Shown piece by piece: positions 7,246 to 17,165 of a DNA stretch of 64,000 nt. Each line of letters starts with the position of its first letter. Within the stretch, counting starts at the first letter, position 1. The notes beneath the pieces are model-generated. The model made no database searches and was not told the origin of the DNA. It saw only the letters and a program-made list of their open reading frames with translations. Source of the stretch: UMGS1783 sp900555065 (GTDB taxonomy: Bacteria > Bacillota > Clostridia > Oscillospirales > UMGS1783); assembly GCA_937991645.1 (NCBI GenBank), contig CALKPL010000004.1, positions 1-64,000 on the forward strand, given 5' to 3'. The position numbers and the translations under genes were made by a program.

Positions 7246-10200
7246 ATGCTGGAGCTGAAGAACATTAAAAAGGATTACCCTGCCGGCGGCGAAACAGTAG
7301 AGGCGCTCAAGGGTATTGATTTGCAGTTTCGTGAAAGCGAATTTGTCGCTGTATTGGGCCCGTCCGGCTGTGGCAAGACGACGCTGTTGAATATCATCGG
7401 CGGACTGGATCAATACACTACGGGCGACCTTATTATCAATGGTAAATCTACAAAGGATTTCAAGGACCGGGACTGGGACGCATATCGTAACCACTCCGTC
7501 GGCTTTGTCTTTCAAAATTACAATCTAATTCCGCATCAGACGGTTTTACAGAATGTAGAGCTGGCGCTGACCCTTTCCGGCGTTTCCAAAACGGAGCGCC
7601 GGCGCCGGGCAAAAGAGGCGCTGGAGCGGGTCGGGCTGGGCAGCCAGCTCAAAAAGAAGCCGGGCGAAATGTCCGGCGGTCAGATGCAGCGCGTCGCTAT
7701 TGCGAGGGCTATCGTCAACAATCCGGATATTATTCTGGCGGATGAACCCACCGGCGCTCTGGACACGGAAACCAGCTTGCAGGTTATGGAAATTCTCAAG
7801 GAGATTTCCAAAGACCGGTTGATCATTATGGTTACCCACAACCCTGATCTTGCCGAAAATTACTCCACCCGAATTGTCCGGCTTCTGGACGGCAGACTGC
7901 TCGCCGATTCCGCGCCGCTCACCGAGGAGGAAATTCGAAAAGAACGTTCAGCCGGCAAGGGGAAGGCGGAAAAAGAGAGAAAGACGAAGAAACCCTCCAT
8001 GTCGTTTTGTACTTCCTTTGGCCTCTCCCTGAAAAACCTGTTCACTAAAAAAGGCCGTACTGCGCTGACCTCCTTTGCCGGCAGTATTGGCATTATCGGG
8101 ATCGCGCTGATATATGCCGTGTCTCAGGGTACAACAGCTTACATTGACGCATTGCAGGAGGACACCCTGTCTTCGTATCCGCTTACGATTCAGGCGCAGA
8201 GCATGGATTTGGGAGCGCTTATGGAGGAGTTCATTGGCGCGGCGCAATCAGAAAGAGAACACGAGAATGACGCGGTTTATCAAAAGCCAATGGTCTATAA
8301 CCTGGTCAACGCCTTGAATTCGTCAGACGGCATTGAAAACGACCTGCGTTCCTTCAAAAGCTATCTGGAGGAACGCCTGGCGGATACACAAAGCGAAGAC
8401 GGCCTGCGCAATGCCGTCAGCGGCGTACAATATACTTATAATACAGACCTTCTGGTCTATACCGAAAATGTTGACGGCACGATCCTTCGCTCCGATTCCC
8501 GGGAGCTTATGCAGGATCTGTTGCTGGAGTATTTCGGACTGGATATGTCGTCCATGCTGGGGCTTGGTGAAGAATATGGAATAACGGACAGTATGAGTGT
8601 TCTTTCCTCATTTTCGCCGGCTGGAAGCTCCATGGTTCTGTGGCAGGAAATATTGCCGGGAGATAATGGGAAGCTAGTCAATTCTCTTTTGGAAAGTCAG
8701 TATGACGTAGTATACGGTTCCTGGCCGACGGAGTACAACGAAATCGTACTGGTACTGGATGAAAACAATGAGCTGGACGATATGTCGCTGTATGCATTGG
8801 GATTAAAGTCCGAAGAAGAGATCGACGCCATTATGGAAGCTGCCATCCATCAGTCTGAAGTGAAGGTGGATGCGAAACAATGGTCCTATGAGGATATCTG
8901 CAATATGGAATTTAAGACCATCCTGAATTCCGACTGCTATGCGTTGGACGATATAACCGGCCTGTATGTCGATCTGCGGGAAACTGACGCCGGGTTAAAA
9001 TATCTTTACGACAATGGAATCACGCTGAAAGTATCCGGGATTATACGGCCCAATGAGGATGCTGTCTCCACCATGCTCAGCGGATCTATCGGCTACACAA
9101 GCGCGCTGACCGAATATATTATCGAACATTCCCGGACGTCCGCCGCCGCCGAGGCGCAGTTAAACGACCCGAATACGGATATTTTTACAGGCCTCCCCTT
9201 CCGGGAAAGCACTGCTGACCTGACAGCAGCGCAAAAGGAAGCGGATTTGCGGGAGTATATTTCCAGTCTTGACGAAAGCGGCCGCGCTGCGGCATATGTC
9301 CAGATTATGAGCATCCCCGATCAGGAACAGGTGGACGGAGCCGTATCTCAGGCTGTCGCTTCCATGACCCGCGCCGATATGGAGGAAACGCTGGGGCAGA
9401 GCCTCAGTCAGCAGGCTGGGCTGACTGATGCGGAAATCCAGGAATACATCTCCGCCATGAACGACGAGGATTTGTCCGAATTGTTCACACAGATAGCCGA
9501 GGCGCAGTTTCGGGTACAGTATGCCGCGCAGATAGAGACTGAAATGGCCGCAATGAGTACGCAGCAGCTGGCGGCGGCATTGGATATGGCGATGGACGCC
9601 TACACGACTGAGCAATGCGCTTTCTATTACGATGAAATTCTGGTATTTTCCGAGTCCAGTTATGAGGACAATTTGCAGAAACTGGGGTATGTGGATTTGG
9701 ACGACCCCGCGTCGATCAACATCTACGCTTCCTCCTTTGAAAACAAGGAGATCGTCGAGCAGGCGATTGCAGATTATAATGCTTCTGTGACCGACCTTGA
9801 GCAGATACAGTATACGGATTATGTGGGCTTGATGATGTCCTCCGTCACTTCCATCATCAACGCCATTACCTATGTCCTGATTGCCTTTGTGGCTGTTTCG
9901 TTGATTGTCTCCTCTATCATGATCGGCGTCATTACCTTGATTTCGGTACAGGAGCGCACGAAGGAAATCGGGATCCTGCGCGCCATCGGCGCCTCCAAGC
10001 GGAACGTTTCTTCCATGTTCAATGCGGAGACTCTGATTATCGGGTTCACCTCCGGCGTGCTGGGGATTCTCATTACCTATCTGCTGTGTATCCCCATCAA
10101 TATGATCCTTCATCATTTCACTGGCATTAGTACCCTCAATGCCTATCTTCCGCCATGGGTAGCTGTAATCCTGATTGTAATCAGTATGGCGCTCACCTTG

Positions 10201-10269
10201 TTCTCCGGTATTATTCCCTCTTCAAGCGCTGCGAAAAAAGATCCGGTAGTAGCGCTGCGCGCCGAGTAA
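7246..10269 (+). CDS. ABC transporter, fused ATPase and FtsX-like permease
   Basis: A 1007-residue protein. Residues 1-225 are a MacB/LolD-type ATPase: Walker A GPSGCGKTT at 38-46, signature MSGGQMQR at about 143, Walker B IILADEPTGALD at about 163, H-loop VTHN. After a basic linker (235-265), a membrane helix at about 280-297 leads into an extracytoplasmic region of roughly 550 residues, rich in acidic and alanine-rich helices. Three C-terminal membrane helices form the FtsX/MacB core with the conserved ERTKEIGILRAIGASKR. Fused ATPase-permeases of this kind move peptides or lipoproteins, or sense antimicrobial peptides. The large external domain is not the MacB one. The substrate is unknown. 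A 108-base gap separates it from the patatin gene. Confidence 0.88.
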   Translation: MLELKNIKKDYPAGGETVEALKGIDLQFRESEFVAVLGPSGCGKTTLLNIIGGLDQYTTGDLIINGKSTKDFKDRDWDAYRNHSVGFVFQNYNLIPHQTVLQNVELALTLSGVSKTERRRRAKEALERVGLGSQLKKKPGEMSGGQMQRVAIARAIVNNPDIILADEPTGALDTETSLQVMEILKEISKDRLIIMVTHNPDLAENYSTRIVRLLDGRLLADSAPLTEEEIRKERSAGKGKAEKERKTKKPSMSFCTSFGLSLKNLFTKKGRTALTSFAGSIGIIGIALIYAVSQGTTAYIDALQEDTLSSYPLTIQAQSMDLGALMEEFIGAAQSEREHENDAVYQKPMVYNLVNALNSSDGIENDLRSFKSYLEERLADTQSEDGLRNAVSGVQYTYNTDLLVYTENVDGTILRSDSRELMQDLLLEYFGLDMSSMLGLGEEYGITDSMSVLSSFSPAGSSMVLWQEILPGDNGKLVNSLLESQYDVVYGSWPTEYNEIVLVLDENNELDDMSLYALGLKSEEEIDAIMEAAIHQSEVKVDAKQWSYEDICNMEFKTILNSDCYALDDITGLYVDLRETDAGLKYLYDNGITLKVSGIIRPNEDAVSTMLSGSIGYTSALTEYIIEHSRTSAAAEAQLNDPNTDIFTGLPFRESTADLTAAQKEADLREYISSLDESGRAAAYVQIMSIPDQEQVDGAVSQAVASMTRADMEETLGQSLSQQAGLTDAEIQEYISAMNDEDLSELFTQIAEAQFRVQYAAQIETEMAAMSTQQLAAALDMAMDAYTTEQCAFYYDEILVFSESSYEDNLQKLGYVDLDDPASINIYASSFENKEIVEQAIADYNASVTDLEQIQYTDYVGLMMSSVTSIINAITYVLIAFVAVSLIVSSIMIGVITLISVQERTKEIGILRAIGASKRNVSSMFNAETLIIGFTSGVLGILITYLLCIPINMILHHFTGISTLNAYLPPWVAVILIVISMALTLFSGIIPSSSAAKKDPVVALRAE

Positions 10270-11045
10270 CTTTTATAAACAACGTCGGGTTGGTATGGGT
10301 ATGGTATGCAATCCGGGTTCCGGATACAACGACAAAAATCGGTAGCTGCGTCGGGAAAGGCGGGCGCAAAGTGGGAACGGTTCTTCAGTGCGGGCCTGCA
10401 ATGTAAACATGTCAGCCCGGGGCTCGGTATCCCTGTGCGGAAAGAACAGAATTTGTGATGATGATCGCGCTCCGAAATCAGATAAAACGTCGATTATATG
10501 GGCCATTTGCGCCGCCTGTGGTCTGTATACCGGCGTATGGCGCGCTTGTTTCCTTTCCTGTAGATGATAAATCGGACTGGACATATAAACGGGCGCGACA
10601 CGCATTCGGCATACGCCGTATATTTTTGCAGCAAGACGTATCGTCGCAGCTATCTGCCTCTGCAGGGCACGGAACATCCGGAGCGCGGCGGGGGACGAGT
10701 CCGAATATAAGAGTGCGGGCGGACGGAGCGCATCAAGAGCTCCGCCCGCCCGCTCGCGGTCAGGTCCGGGGTGCGTCAGAATCACGTTCGCTTGCTTCAT
10801 ATTCGAGTGGACCTGTAAATACGCCTTTTATTAGGACTGCTGCGCTGTCTTGTAAAAACACGGTTTTACGGGAGTGAACCTCACGCGCGACCTGCCAAAA
10901 GACCGCTGCTGCCAAAAGGAACGAATCCGGCCGCACATATGTCGCTGACGAAACGGGATCTGCCGCGCGGGCCCGGACGTAAAGCCAATGCGCGGGAAAT
11001 ACATGCCGGCTGTTCGGCTTGGGCAGGGCGCGGTTCATTCGTATT
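10270..11045. other. 776-bp gene-free stretch
   Basis: I see no convincing gene here. The open frames lack ribosome sites, conserved motifs and normal composition. Two structures stand out: an imperfect 15-bp inverted repeat at about 10708-10752 (GCGGGCGG with CCGCCCGC arms, no T-run), and a copy at 10843-10879 of the hairpin element found at 945. It may be decayed sequence. Confidence 0.55.
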
Positions 11046-12506
11046 TCAGCCAAGTATTGTAAGCGGCACAAGAATAGGCGCCGGCCGGCCCATGCACTGC
11101 AGATCGGCGATCAGGCGGTTGGCGGGGGCGACCGTTTCACCTGCGACGATGGTAAAATCGACAAAGGCATGTTCCGTATGCGCCGACTGCGGCGCGGCGG
11201 TAAACAGGCCGCTGCGGCCTTCGACATGCCAGCCCTCCGGCACAACCCAGCGGAGTTGGAAGTGCTTCTGATTCTCCATCTTTTCAGGGATAACCGTAAT
11301 CCGACCCTGCAGCGAACCGCCCGGCGTTATAATGGGTTCGCTTTCATATTCGACAAGTACGGCCGCATAACAGTTGGAAACGGTATAGGAATAGCGGGAA
11401 CGCTTGAACATGGCATCCACAAACGCGCTGCCCATAAATGCCTGTGCAGACCAACCGCTGAAATCATCAGGGCCGTCGGTCAGCTCCATTCTGGTTTCAC
11501 CCTTCGCTACGCTCCAGTTGTCTGTACGGTTTGCGGCCGGGATGAGGTTCATGACGCTTTGGGTGAGCTGCGCGCAGGTGGCGGGGAAAAACCCGGTGCC
11601 GCGGATGATGGCGACGGTGAGAATGCTGTCCCCGATATACTGCCGCCAGTCGTCCGGAATGCCGGACGTGCCTTTCATGATGCCGAGCAGCGCGCCGACA
11701 GTCGCGCCGGTGCAGTCGGTGTCGTCTCCGCAGTTAATGGCGAGAATCATGGACTTTTTGAAGTCGCATTCGCCGTAGAGCAGGCCAAGGATGACAAACG
11801 CCACGTTTGCCGGGGCCTGGAACCAGCCGAGGTCTGCGCTGTCTTCGACGAGCTGTTCGCGGACCGTTTTCCAGTCAAGTCCCGTTTTATGACCGTCGAG
11901 CACGATACGAACACTGCGCGCAACGCGGCAGTCAGCCGGGATTTTGGACAGGCCGATTTCGATTAGGGTGTGTATGTCTTCGATTACAAACGCCGCGCTT
12001 TCCATCGCTGCGACAAAGATGGCTGCGTAACTGCCTTCGCCGAAGCCATGGTCCACGCAGGCGTCTTCAAACGCATAGCGTATGGCGCGTTCCGGATCGC
12101 CGGGGAATACGGAAGCCCAGATCTCAGTGCGGATCCATGCGCCGTTGGAGTGCTTCCACTCCTCGTTGTGCACCTCGCCCGAAAGCGGGGGCAGAATGCC
12201 GGTCGCCATATTTGCCTTGCACACGCCGTATTCGTTCCAGCACGGGCCGACATAGCTCATCCAGTATTCGCCCAGCACTTTGGCGTCTATTCTGTCGATT
12301 CCCACCTCGTCCATAGCGCACAGCCATACAAGCTGCAGGTCCAGATCGTCGTTGGGCAGGGGCTCGCCCGGCGGCGTGACAAATCCTTCAATATCGTTGA
12401 GCTCGCGGGAGCCTTCATAGGGCCCGCCCATGGTGCCGCCGATGTTTTTACCGATCCAGCAGGCGTAAATTTTGTCATAGAGCCGGTCCTTATTGAATTT
12501 AAGCAT
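11046..12506 (-). CDS. ADP-ribosylglycohydrolase-family protein
   Basis: A 486-residue protein. Its N-terminal two thirds is an ADP-ribosylglycohydrolase (DraG/ARH) fold, which removes ADP-ribose from proteins or small molecules with two metal ions. Visible motifs are PNDDLDLQ at about residues 51-58 (first metal cluster) and INCGDDTDCTGATVGALLG at about 280-298 (second metal cluster with the DDTD core). The C-terminal 130 residues look like a beta-sandwich accessory domain. The ATG at 12506 is preceded by AAGGAGG at the right spacing; the ATG two codons upstream is too close. A TATAAT lies at 12543-12548. The gene diverges from the dead AraC gene and borders the rhamnose operon. Many sugar-island members of this family have no proven substrate, so a role in nucleoside or glycan metabolism is open. 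Confidence 0.88.
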   Translation of the reverse strand: MLKFNKDRLYDKIYACWIGKNIGGTMGGPYEGSRELNDIEGFVTPPGEPLPNDDLDLQLVWLCAMDEVGIDRIDAKVLGEYWMSYVGPCWNEYGVCKANMATGILPPLSGEVHNEEWKHSNGAWIRTEIWASVFPGDPERAIRYAFEDACVDHGFGEGSYAAIFVAAMESAAFVIEDIHTLIEIGLSKIPADCRVARSVRIVLDGHKTGLDWKTVREQLVEDSADLGWFQAPANVAFVILGLLYGECDFKKSMILAINCGDDTDCTGATVGALLGIMKGTSGIPDDWRQYIGDSILTVAIIRGTGFFPATCAQLTQSVMNLIPAANRTDNWSVAKGETRMELTDGPDDFSGWSAQAFMGSAFVDAMFKRSRYSYTVSNCYAAVLVEYESEPIITPGGSLQGRITVIPEKMENQKHFQLRWVVPEGWHVEGRSGLFTAAPQSAHTEHAFVDFTIVAGETVAPANRLIADLQCMGRPAPILVPLTILG

Positions 12507-12591
12507 AAACATTCCTCCTTCTCGAATACGGATTACAAAGTTATTATACAAATAAAAACCCCGCCATTCTATGTGAAAAGGAGCGTAAACC

Positions 12592-13487
12592 ATGCGGAAT
12601 TGTCCGAATGCAGATTTGCCGGCTATCTATGTGGACGCGGTTGCCTGCGGCTGTTCAGCCCCCGCCAGGATCAACTGCAGGACAATTCCGATCGAGATAT
12701 ACGAGGTGGATTGCCTCCGTTGCCCCAGCGCGATGGAGATTGGCCTGTGCGAAAGCGGCGAAGGGTTCTGTTATATGGGAAATGAGGTATATGCCTTTCA
12801 GGCTGGCGATGTGCGGATCGCGTTTCCCTTGCAGCGGCATTTGTCGCGCAGTGCGACATGCGCCACAAGCAGCTGATATTGGCGCGTGCTCGACTGCATC
12901 GCCTTTCTGGAGCGGGGAGAATTTGCAGACATGCCGGGATAGAGGGCTGGCGCAGTACGCAGATGGCGCTGCGCGGTATTTTTACAAAGCGGGAATATCC
13001 GGAGATCAACCGGCTTGTCAAGGCGCTGCTTCTGCGCGTATGGGACGTGGCGCGGGAAGCGCCGTATTGCGGCGAGCTCGTCTTTTCCGTATACGCTGAT
13101 TCTGGAGCTGCTGCGCGCATCTCCTGTGGCCTTCCGGAGCTCTCGCTGCCACGCAGCAAAAAACTGCTCGACGTTTCGCCCGCGCTTACAGTATCCGCCA
13201 GGCTGTCGCGAGGAGAGAGGCGGTGCGGACAGCCGAGCTGGCGGCCGCCTGTGCAATGAGCGATACGGATTTTCGACGCGTGTTTTGCGTGGGGTGGGTC
13301 TGCCGCCGAAGAAATACATAGTGAAGCGCCCTGAAAAAGGCGGGACATCCGCTTCTTTGCAACGGACCGGACGATTCTGGCGGTGGGCAAACAGGCGGGG
13401 TTTTCAGACGTTTCAGGGTTCAACCGCCAGTTTATGCGAAAAAACGGGATAACGCCCAGCCAGCGCCATAAGAACAACCGTGCATGA
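12592..13487 (+). pseudogene. AraC-family regulator, broken by several frameshifts
   Basis: The start codon and ribosome site (AAAAGGAG) are intact, and the first 94 codons encode an AraC-type cupin domain (IEIYEVDCLRCPSAMEIG, then FCYMGNEVYAFQAGDV). After that the homology jumps between frames at least five times. Pieces readable in turn are VLDCIAFLERGEFADMPG near 12890-12950, MALRGIFTKREYPEINRL near 12963, AELAAACAMSDTDFRRVF near 13227, and the second helix-turn-helix ILAVGKQAGFSDVSGFNRQF near 13375-13435. The total of about 298 codons fits a normal AraC protein. It lies just upstream of rhaB, where a rhamnose regulator would be expected. The functional regulator is now probably the one at 17166. 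Confidence 0.88.
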
Positions 13488-13522
13488 TACGGGCGGGCGC
13501 ATATGAACGCCACTGCAAATGA

Positions 13523-13555
13523 GGACGCTTTTTCAGACAAAAAGCGTCCTTGAAT
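13523..13555 (+). terminator. Terminator-like hairpin before rhaB
   Basis: An 11-bp stem GGACGCTTTTT with AAAAAGCGTCC around CAGAC lies just after the dead regulator. The run after it (TTGAATTT) is poor in T, so termination may be weak. The same TTGAAT with GATACA 16 bases later could be a weak rhaB promoter (13550-13577). Confidence 0.5.
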
Positions 13556-13620
13556 TTATGCCCGAAATGGGGATACAGTAGGGGACAGAAGGGTAATTTG
13601 CCTAAAGGAGGGGCGGACAT

Positions 13621-15015
13621 ATGCAGTACCATCTTGCGATCGACATTGGCGCGTCCGGCGGCAGGCACGTGCTCGGCTGGGTGGAGGACGGTAAAATCCA
13701 TATGGAGGAAATATACCGGTTCCCAAATCAGATGGTCAGAAAACACGGTCGGCTGTGCTGGGACGCAGACCGGATTTTCCGGCATATTCTGGACGGTATG
13801 AAGCAGTGCGCTGAAAGCGGTAAAATTCCGGCGACGCTGGGTATCGACACCTGGGCGGTGGATTTTGTATTATTGGACCGCGCGGGGGAACGGCTTTGCG
13901 ACGCCGTCGCCTATCGCGACGGGCGGACGGAGGGCATGGCGCAGTTGCTGGAGCAAAAGCTGCCCTTTGCAGAGCTCTATGGCGAGACGGGTATCCAGAA
14001 ACAGCCGTTCAACACAATTTATCAGCTTTTGGCATTGAAACGGGAATCGCCGGACTTGCTGGAGCATGCCGAGAGTTTTCTAATGCTTCCGGACTATTTT
14101 CACTTTCTTCTGACAGGGGAAAAACTGCAGGAGTATACAAACGCGACCACCACCTCGCTCGTCAATGCACGGACGGGCCGGTGGAGCGAAGCGCTCCTGG
14201 AGCGCGTTGCGCTGCCCGGCCGCCTGTTCGGTCCGCTCTCCATGCCCGGAACGCCGGCGGGGACGCTGCGTGCGCAGGTTGCGGCGCAGACGGGCTTCAA
14301 CTGCCGCGTCGTCCTGCCTGCGACGCACGATACGGCGAGCGCGTTTCTCGCCGCCGCGGCCGGTGAGGGCAGTATTGTCCTTTCCAGCGGCACCTGGAGC
14401 CTGATGGGCGTGGAGACGGAGCGACCCGTCCTGTCGGATGATGCGCGGCGCGCCAACTATACCAACAGCGGCGGATACGGCGGGCGGTTTGCATTTCTGA
14501 AAAATATCATGGGGCTGTGGATGCTGCAGCGCGTGCGCGACGAAGCTGCGGAGCAGCATAGCTACACGGCGCTTTCGGCTATAGCGGAGCGCGCGGCGTT
14601 CCCTTCGTCCGTACCCTGTAACGACAGCCGGTTTTTAGCGCCCGCTGCTATGACGCTAGAGATACAGAATTGCTGCCGTGAGAGCGGGCAGGCGGTCCCA
14701 CGGACGCTGGGTGAGACGGTCTCGGTCGTTTACAACAGCCTTGCGGAATGCTACCGGCAGACTGCGGAGGAATTGGAGCGGATTGCAGGCAGGCGGTTCT
14801 CGACGGTCCGCATAGCAGGCGGCGGGTCTAAGGACGGCTATCTGAACCGACTCACAGCGGCGCGGACGGGCAAACGCGTTCTGGCGGGGCCGGTGGAAGC
14901 GTCCGCGCTGGGGAATCTGCTCGCGCAGATGCTGGGCACGGGCGAGTTTGAGAGCGTGGCGGCGGCGCGGGCTTCCGTCGCCGCGTCGTTCCCGCTGGAA
15001 ACGGTTGACTCATGA
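13621..15015 (+). CDS. rhaB: Rhamnulokinase
   Basis: A 464-residue sugar kinase of the FGGY family that phosphorylates L-rhamnulose to L-rhamnulose 1-phosphate. The N-terminal phosphate-binding strand is LAIDIGASGGRH at residues 5-16, and GIDTWAVDFVLLD at about 78-90 and LSSGTWSLMGVE at about 257 are family motifs. The C-terminal ATP-binding segment reads RIAGGGSKDGYLNRL. Length and residues fit RhaB rather than xylulokinase. AAAGGAGG precedes the ATG at good spacing. It is the first gene of rhaB-rhaA-rhaD, with rhaA starting 41 bases after its stop. Confidence 0.95.
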   Translation: MQYHLAIDIGASGGRHVLGWVEDGKIHMEEIYRFPNQMVRKHGRLCWDADRIFRHILDGMKQCAESGKIPATLGIDTWAVDFVLLDRAGERLCDAVAYRDGRTEGMAQLLEQKLPFAELYGETGIQKQPFNTIYQLLALKRESPDLLEHAESFLMLPDYFHFLLTGEKLQEYTNATTTSLVNARTGRWSEALLERVALPGRLFGPLSMPGTPAGTLRAQVAAQTGFNCRVVLPATHDTASAFLAAAAGEGSIVLSSGTWSLMGVETERPVLSDDARRANYTNSGGYGGRFAFLKNIMGLWMLQRVRDEAAEQHSYTALSAIAERAAFPSSVPCNDSRFLAPAAMTLEIQNCCRESGQAVPRTLGETVSVVYNSLAECYRQTAEELERIAGRRFSTVRIAGGGSKDGYLNRLTAARTGKRVLAGPVEASALGNLLAQMLGTGEFESVAAARASVAASFPLETVDS

Positions 15016-15056
15016 CGGTCGTATATCCCATGAAAAAATACAGAGGAGGATACATT

Positions 15057-16301
15057 GTGAATTACGAAGAGGCAAAAAAAAGCTACGCCGAATACGGCGT
15101 TGACACGGACGGAGCGCTCGCCGCGCTCGATCAGATCCCCATCAGTATCCACTGCTGGCAGGGGGACGACGTGCTTGGGTTCGAGGACCGGAGCCGGGGA
15201 CTCTCCGGAGGCATTCAGACGACAGGCAACTATCCCGGCCGGGCCCGGACGCCCGCCGAACTGATGGCGGACTTTGACGAAGCGCTGACTCTGATCCCGG
15301 GCAAGAAACGGCTGAGCCTGCACGCCTCCTACGCCGTGTTCGACGGGGCGCCGAAAGTAGACCGGGACGCGATTGCGCCGGAACATTTCCGGCCCTGGGT
15401 GGAGTACGCGCGCGCCCGCGGACTCGGGCTCGATTTCAACCCCACTTTTTTCAGCCATCCCATGGCGGAGTCGGGATTCACCCTTTCAAGCCAGAACCGG
15501 GAAGTCCGTACTTTCTGGGTGCGGCACGGGATCGCCTGCCGCGAGATCGCGGCCTATTTTGCGGCGGAGCTTGGCACGCACTGCCTTTGCAACGTGTGGA
15601 TCCCGGACGGGCTGAAGGACGTGCCTGCCGACCGGCTTTCGCCGCGTCTGCGCCTGAAAGAGAGCCTGGATGAGATTTTTGACAAGTCGCTGCCCGGCGT
15701 CGTCGACAGCGTCGAGAGCAAAGTATTCGGGATCGGCGTGGAATCGTACACGGTTGGATCGTCGGAGTTTTACGCCTGCTACGCCATGGGCCGGCCGGGC
15801 GTTTATCCGCTTTTGGACAATGGGCACTATCACCCGACGGAAAAGGTAAGCGATAAGATTTCAAGTATGCTTGTGTACTTTGACAAGCTTCCGCTGCATG
15901 TCACCCGGCCGGTGCGATGGGATTCCGATCACGTGGTGTTGCTGGAGGACGAACTAATTGAGATTGCGAAGGAGCTTGTCCGCAACGACGCGCTGGACCG
16001 GGCGCTGATCGGTCTGGATTTCTTCGACGCGTCCATCAACCGGATCGCCGCGTGGGCCACCGGCACGCGCAGTATGCAAAAGGCGTTGCTGTACGCGCTG
16101 CTGCAGCCGAACGAGCGCCTGCGCAGGATGCAGGAGGAGATGGACTATACGGGGCTGATGTTGCTGCAGGAGGCGCTGAAAACCCTGCCGTTCGGCACGG
16201 TATGGGAACGCTGGTGTGAAACGCAGGGCGCGCCGGTGGAACAGGCGCTTGCGGCGCGGATTCAACAGTATGAACAGCGCGTGCTGCGAAAGAGGGGCTA
16301 G
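15057..16301 (+). CDS. rhaA: L-rhamnose isomerase
   Basis: A 414-residue isomerase that converts L-rhamnose to L-rhamnulose in the cytoplasm with two divalent metals. Near the N-terminus YAEYGVDTDGALAALDQIPI and SIHCWQGDDVLGFE are the family opening. LDFNPTFFSHP and GVESYTVGSSEFY are the substrate and metal regions. I choose the GTG at 15057 because GAGGAGG lies at proper distance and the protein then matches normal RhaA length. The in-frame ATG at 15012 lacks a ribosome site and would overlap rhaB. rhaD follows two bases after its stop. Confidence 0.95.
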   Translation: MNYEEAKKSYAEYGVDTDGALAALDQIPISIHCWQGDDVLGFEDRSRGLSGGIQTTGNYPGRARTPAELMADFDEALTLIPGKKRLSLHASYAVFDGAPKVDRDAIAPEHFRPWVEYARARGLGLDFNPTFFSHPMAESGFTLSSQNREVRTFWVRHGIACREIAAYFAAELGTHCLCNVWIPDGLKDVPADRLSPRLRLKESLDEIFDKSLPGVVDSVESKVFGIGVESYTVGSSEFYACYAMGRPGVYPLLDNGHYHPTEKVSDKISSMLVYFDKLPLHVTRPVRWDSDHVVLLEDELIEIAKELVRNDALDRALIGLDFFDASINRIAAWATGTRSMQKALLYALLQPNERLRRMQEEMDYTGLMLLQEALKTLPFGTVWERWCETQGAPVEQALAARIQQYEQRVLRKRG

Positions 16302-16303
16302 GT

Positions 16304-17125
16304 ATGGAAATACTGGAACGGGACGTTGTGGCCGGCTTTTTGCGTATGTGCGACGATGGATGGGCGCAGGGCTGGCATGAACGCAACGGCGGGAACCTGA
16401 CCTGCCGGCTGCTGCCGGACGAAGTTGCGGACATGGAACCATGGCTGCACGCGCCGCAGCGATGCGCGCCGCTGGGCGTGTGCGCGCCGGCGCTCGCAGG
16501 CCAGTATTTTCTGACGACGGGCAGCGGCAAATATTTTCGGAACGTAATGCGCGCGCCGCAGGAGAATGTCGGAATCGTACGGGTCGATGAAGCTGGAAGC
16601 GGATATGGGATTGTCTGGGGGCTGGAGGGGGACGGCCGCCCTACAAGCGAGCTGCCAAGCCATCTTTTAAACCACAGCGTGCGGCTGCGTGCGTCGAACG
16701 GGCACGACCGCGTGATTTACCACGCGCACACGCCGGCGCTGATCGCCATGACGTATGTTACGCCCTTGACAGACAGGGATTTTACGCGTATTCTATGGAA
16801 AAGCGCTACCGAGTGCCCGGTGGTGTTTCCTGCGGGGGTTGGCGTCGTTCCCTGGATGGTGCCGGGCGGGCCTGAGATCGCGCAGGCGACGAGCCGGAAG
16901 ATGGAGCAGTACGACGCAGTCGTCTGGGCGCACCACGGCCTGTTCTGCGCGGGGCCGGACTACGATTCGGCTTTCGGATTGATGCACACGATTGAAAAGG
17001 CGGCGGACATATTCATGCGGGTGCAAAACTGCGGGCTGGAACTGCGGCAGACCATAACCGACGACGGATTGCGGGCCATTGCAGATGCGTTTGGCGTGGC
17101 GCTCAACGGGGCGTTTCTGGACTAG
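16304..17125 (+). CDS. rhaD: Rhamnulose-1-phosphate aldolase
   Basis: A 273-residue zinc-dependent class II aldolase that cleaves L-rhamnulose 1-phosphate to dihydroxyacetone phosphate and L-lactaldehyde. GWHERNGGNLTCRL at the N-terminus binds phosphate. IYHAHTPALIAMTY carries two zinc histidines, and VVWAHHGLFCAG carries the third. These are the expected RhaD motifs. It is last of the three catabolic genes and starts two bases after rhaA, so translation is coupled. No lactaldehyde reductase or rhamnose transporter gene is in the window. Confidence 0.95.
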   Translation: MEILERDVVAGFLRMCDDGWAQGWHERNGGNLTCRLLPDEVADMEPWLHAPQRCAPLGVCAPALAGQYFLTTGSGKYFRNVMRAPQENVGIVRVDEAGSGYGIVWGLEGDGRPTSELPSHLLNHSVRLRASNGHDRVIYHAHTPALIAMTYVTPLTDRDFTRILWKSATECPVVFPAGVGVVPWMVPGGPEIAQATSRKMEQYDAVVWAHHGLFCAGPDYDSAFGLMHTIEKAADIFMRVQNCGLELRQTITDDGLRAIADAFGVALNGAFLD

Positions 17126-17165
17126 GCGCGGGCGGCGCTGTCCGCGCCGCAGAGGAGGGGTGCGT

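Noticed and set aside
10273..11071. Several open frames of 100 to 175 codons on both strands
   Set aside because: They overlap one another, lack ribosome sites and have compositions typical of non-coding GC-rich DNA (Arg-, Pro- and Ala-rich).
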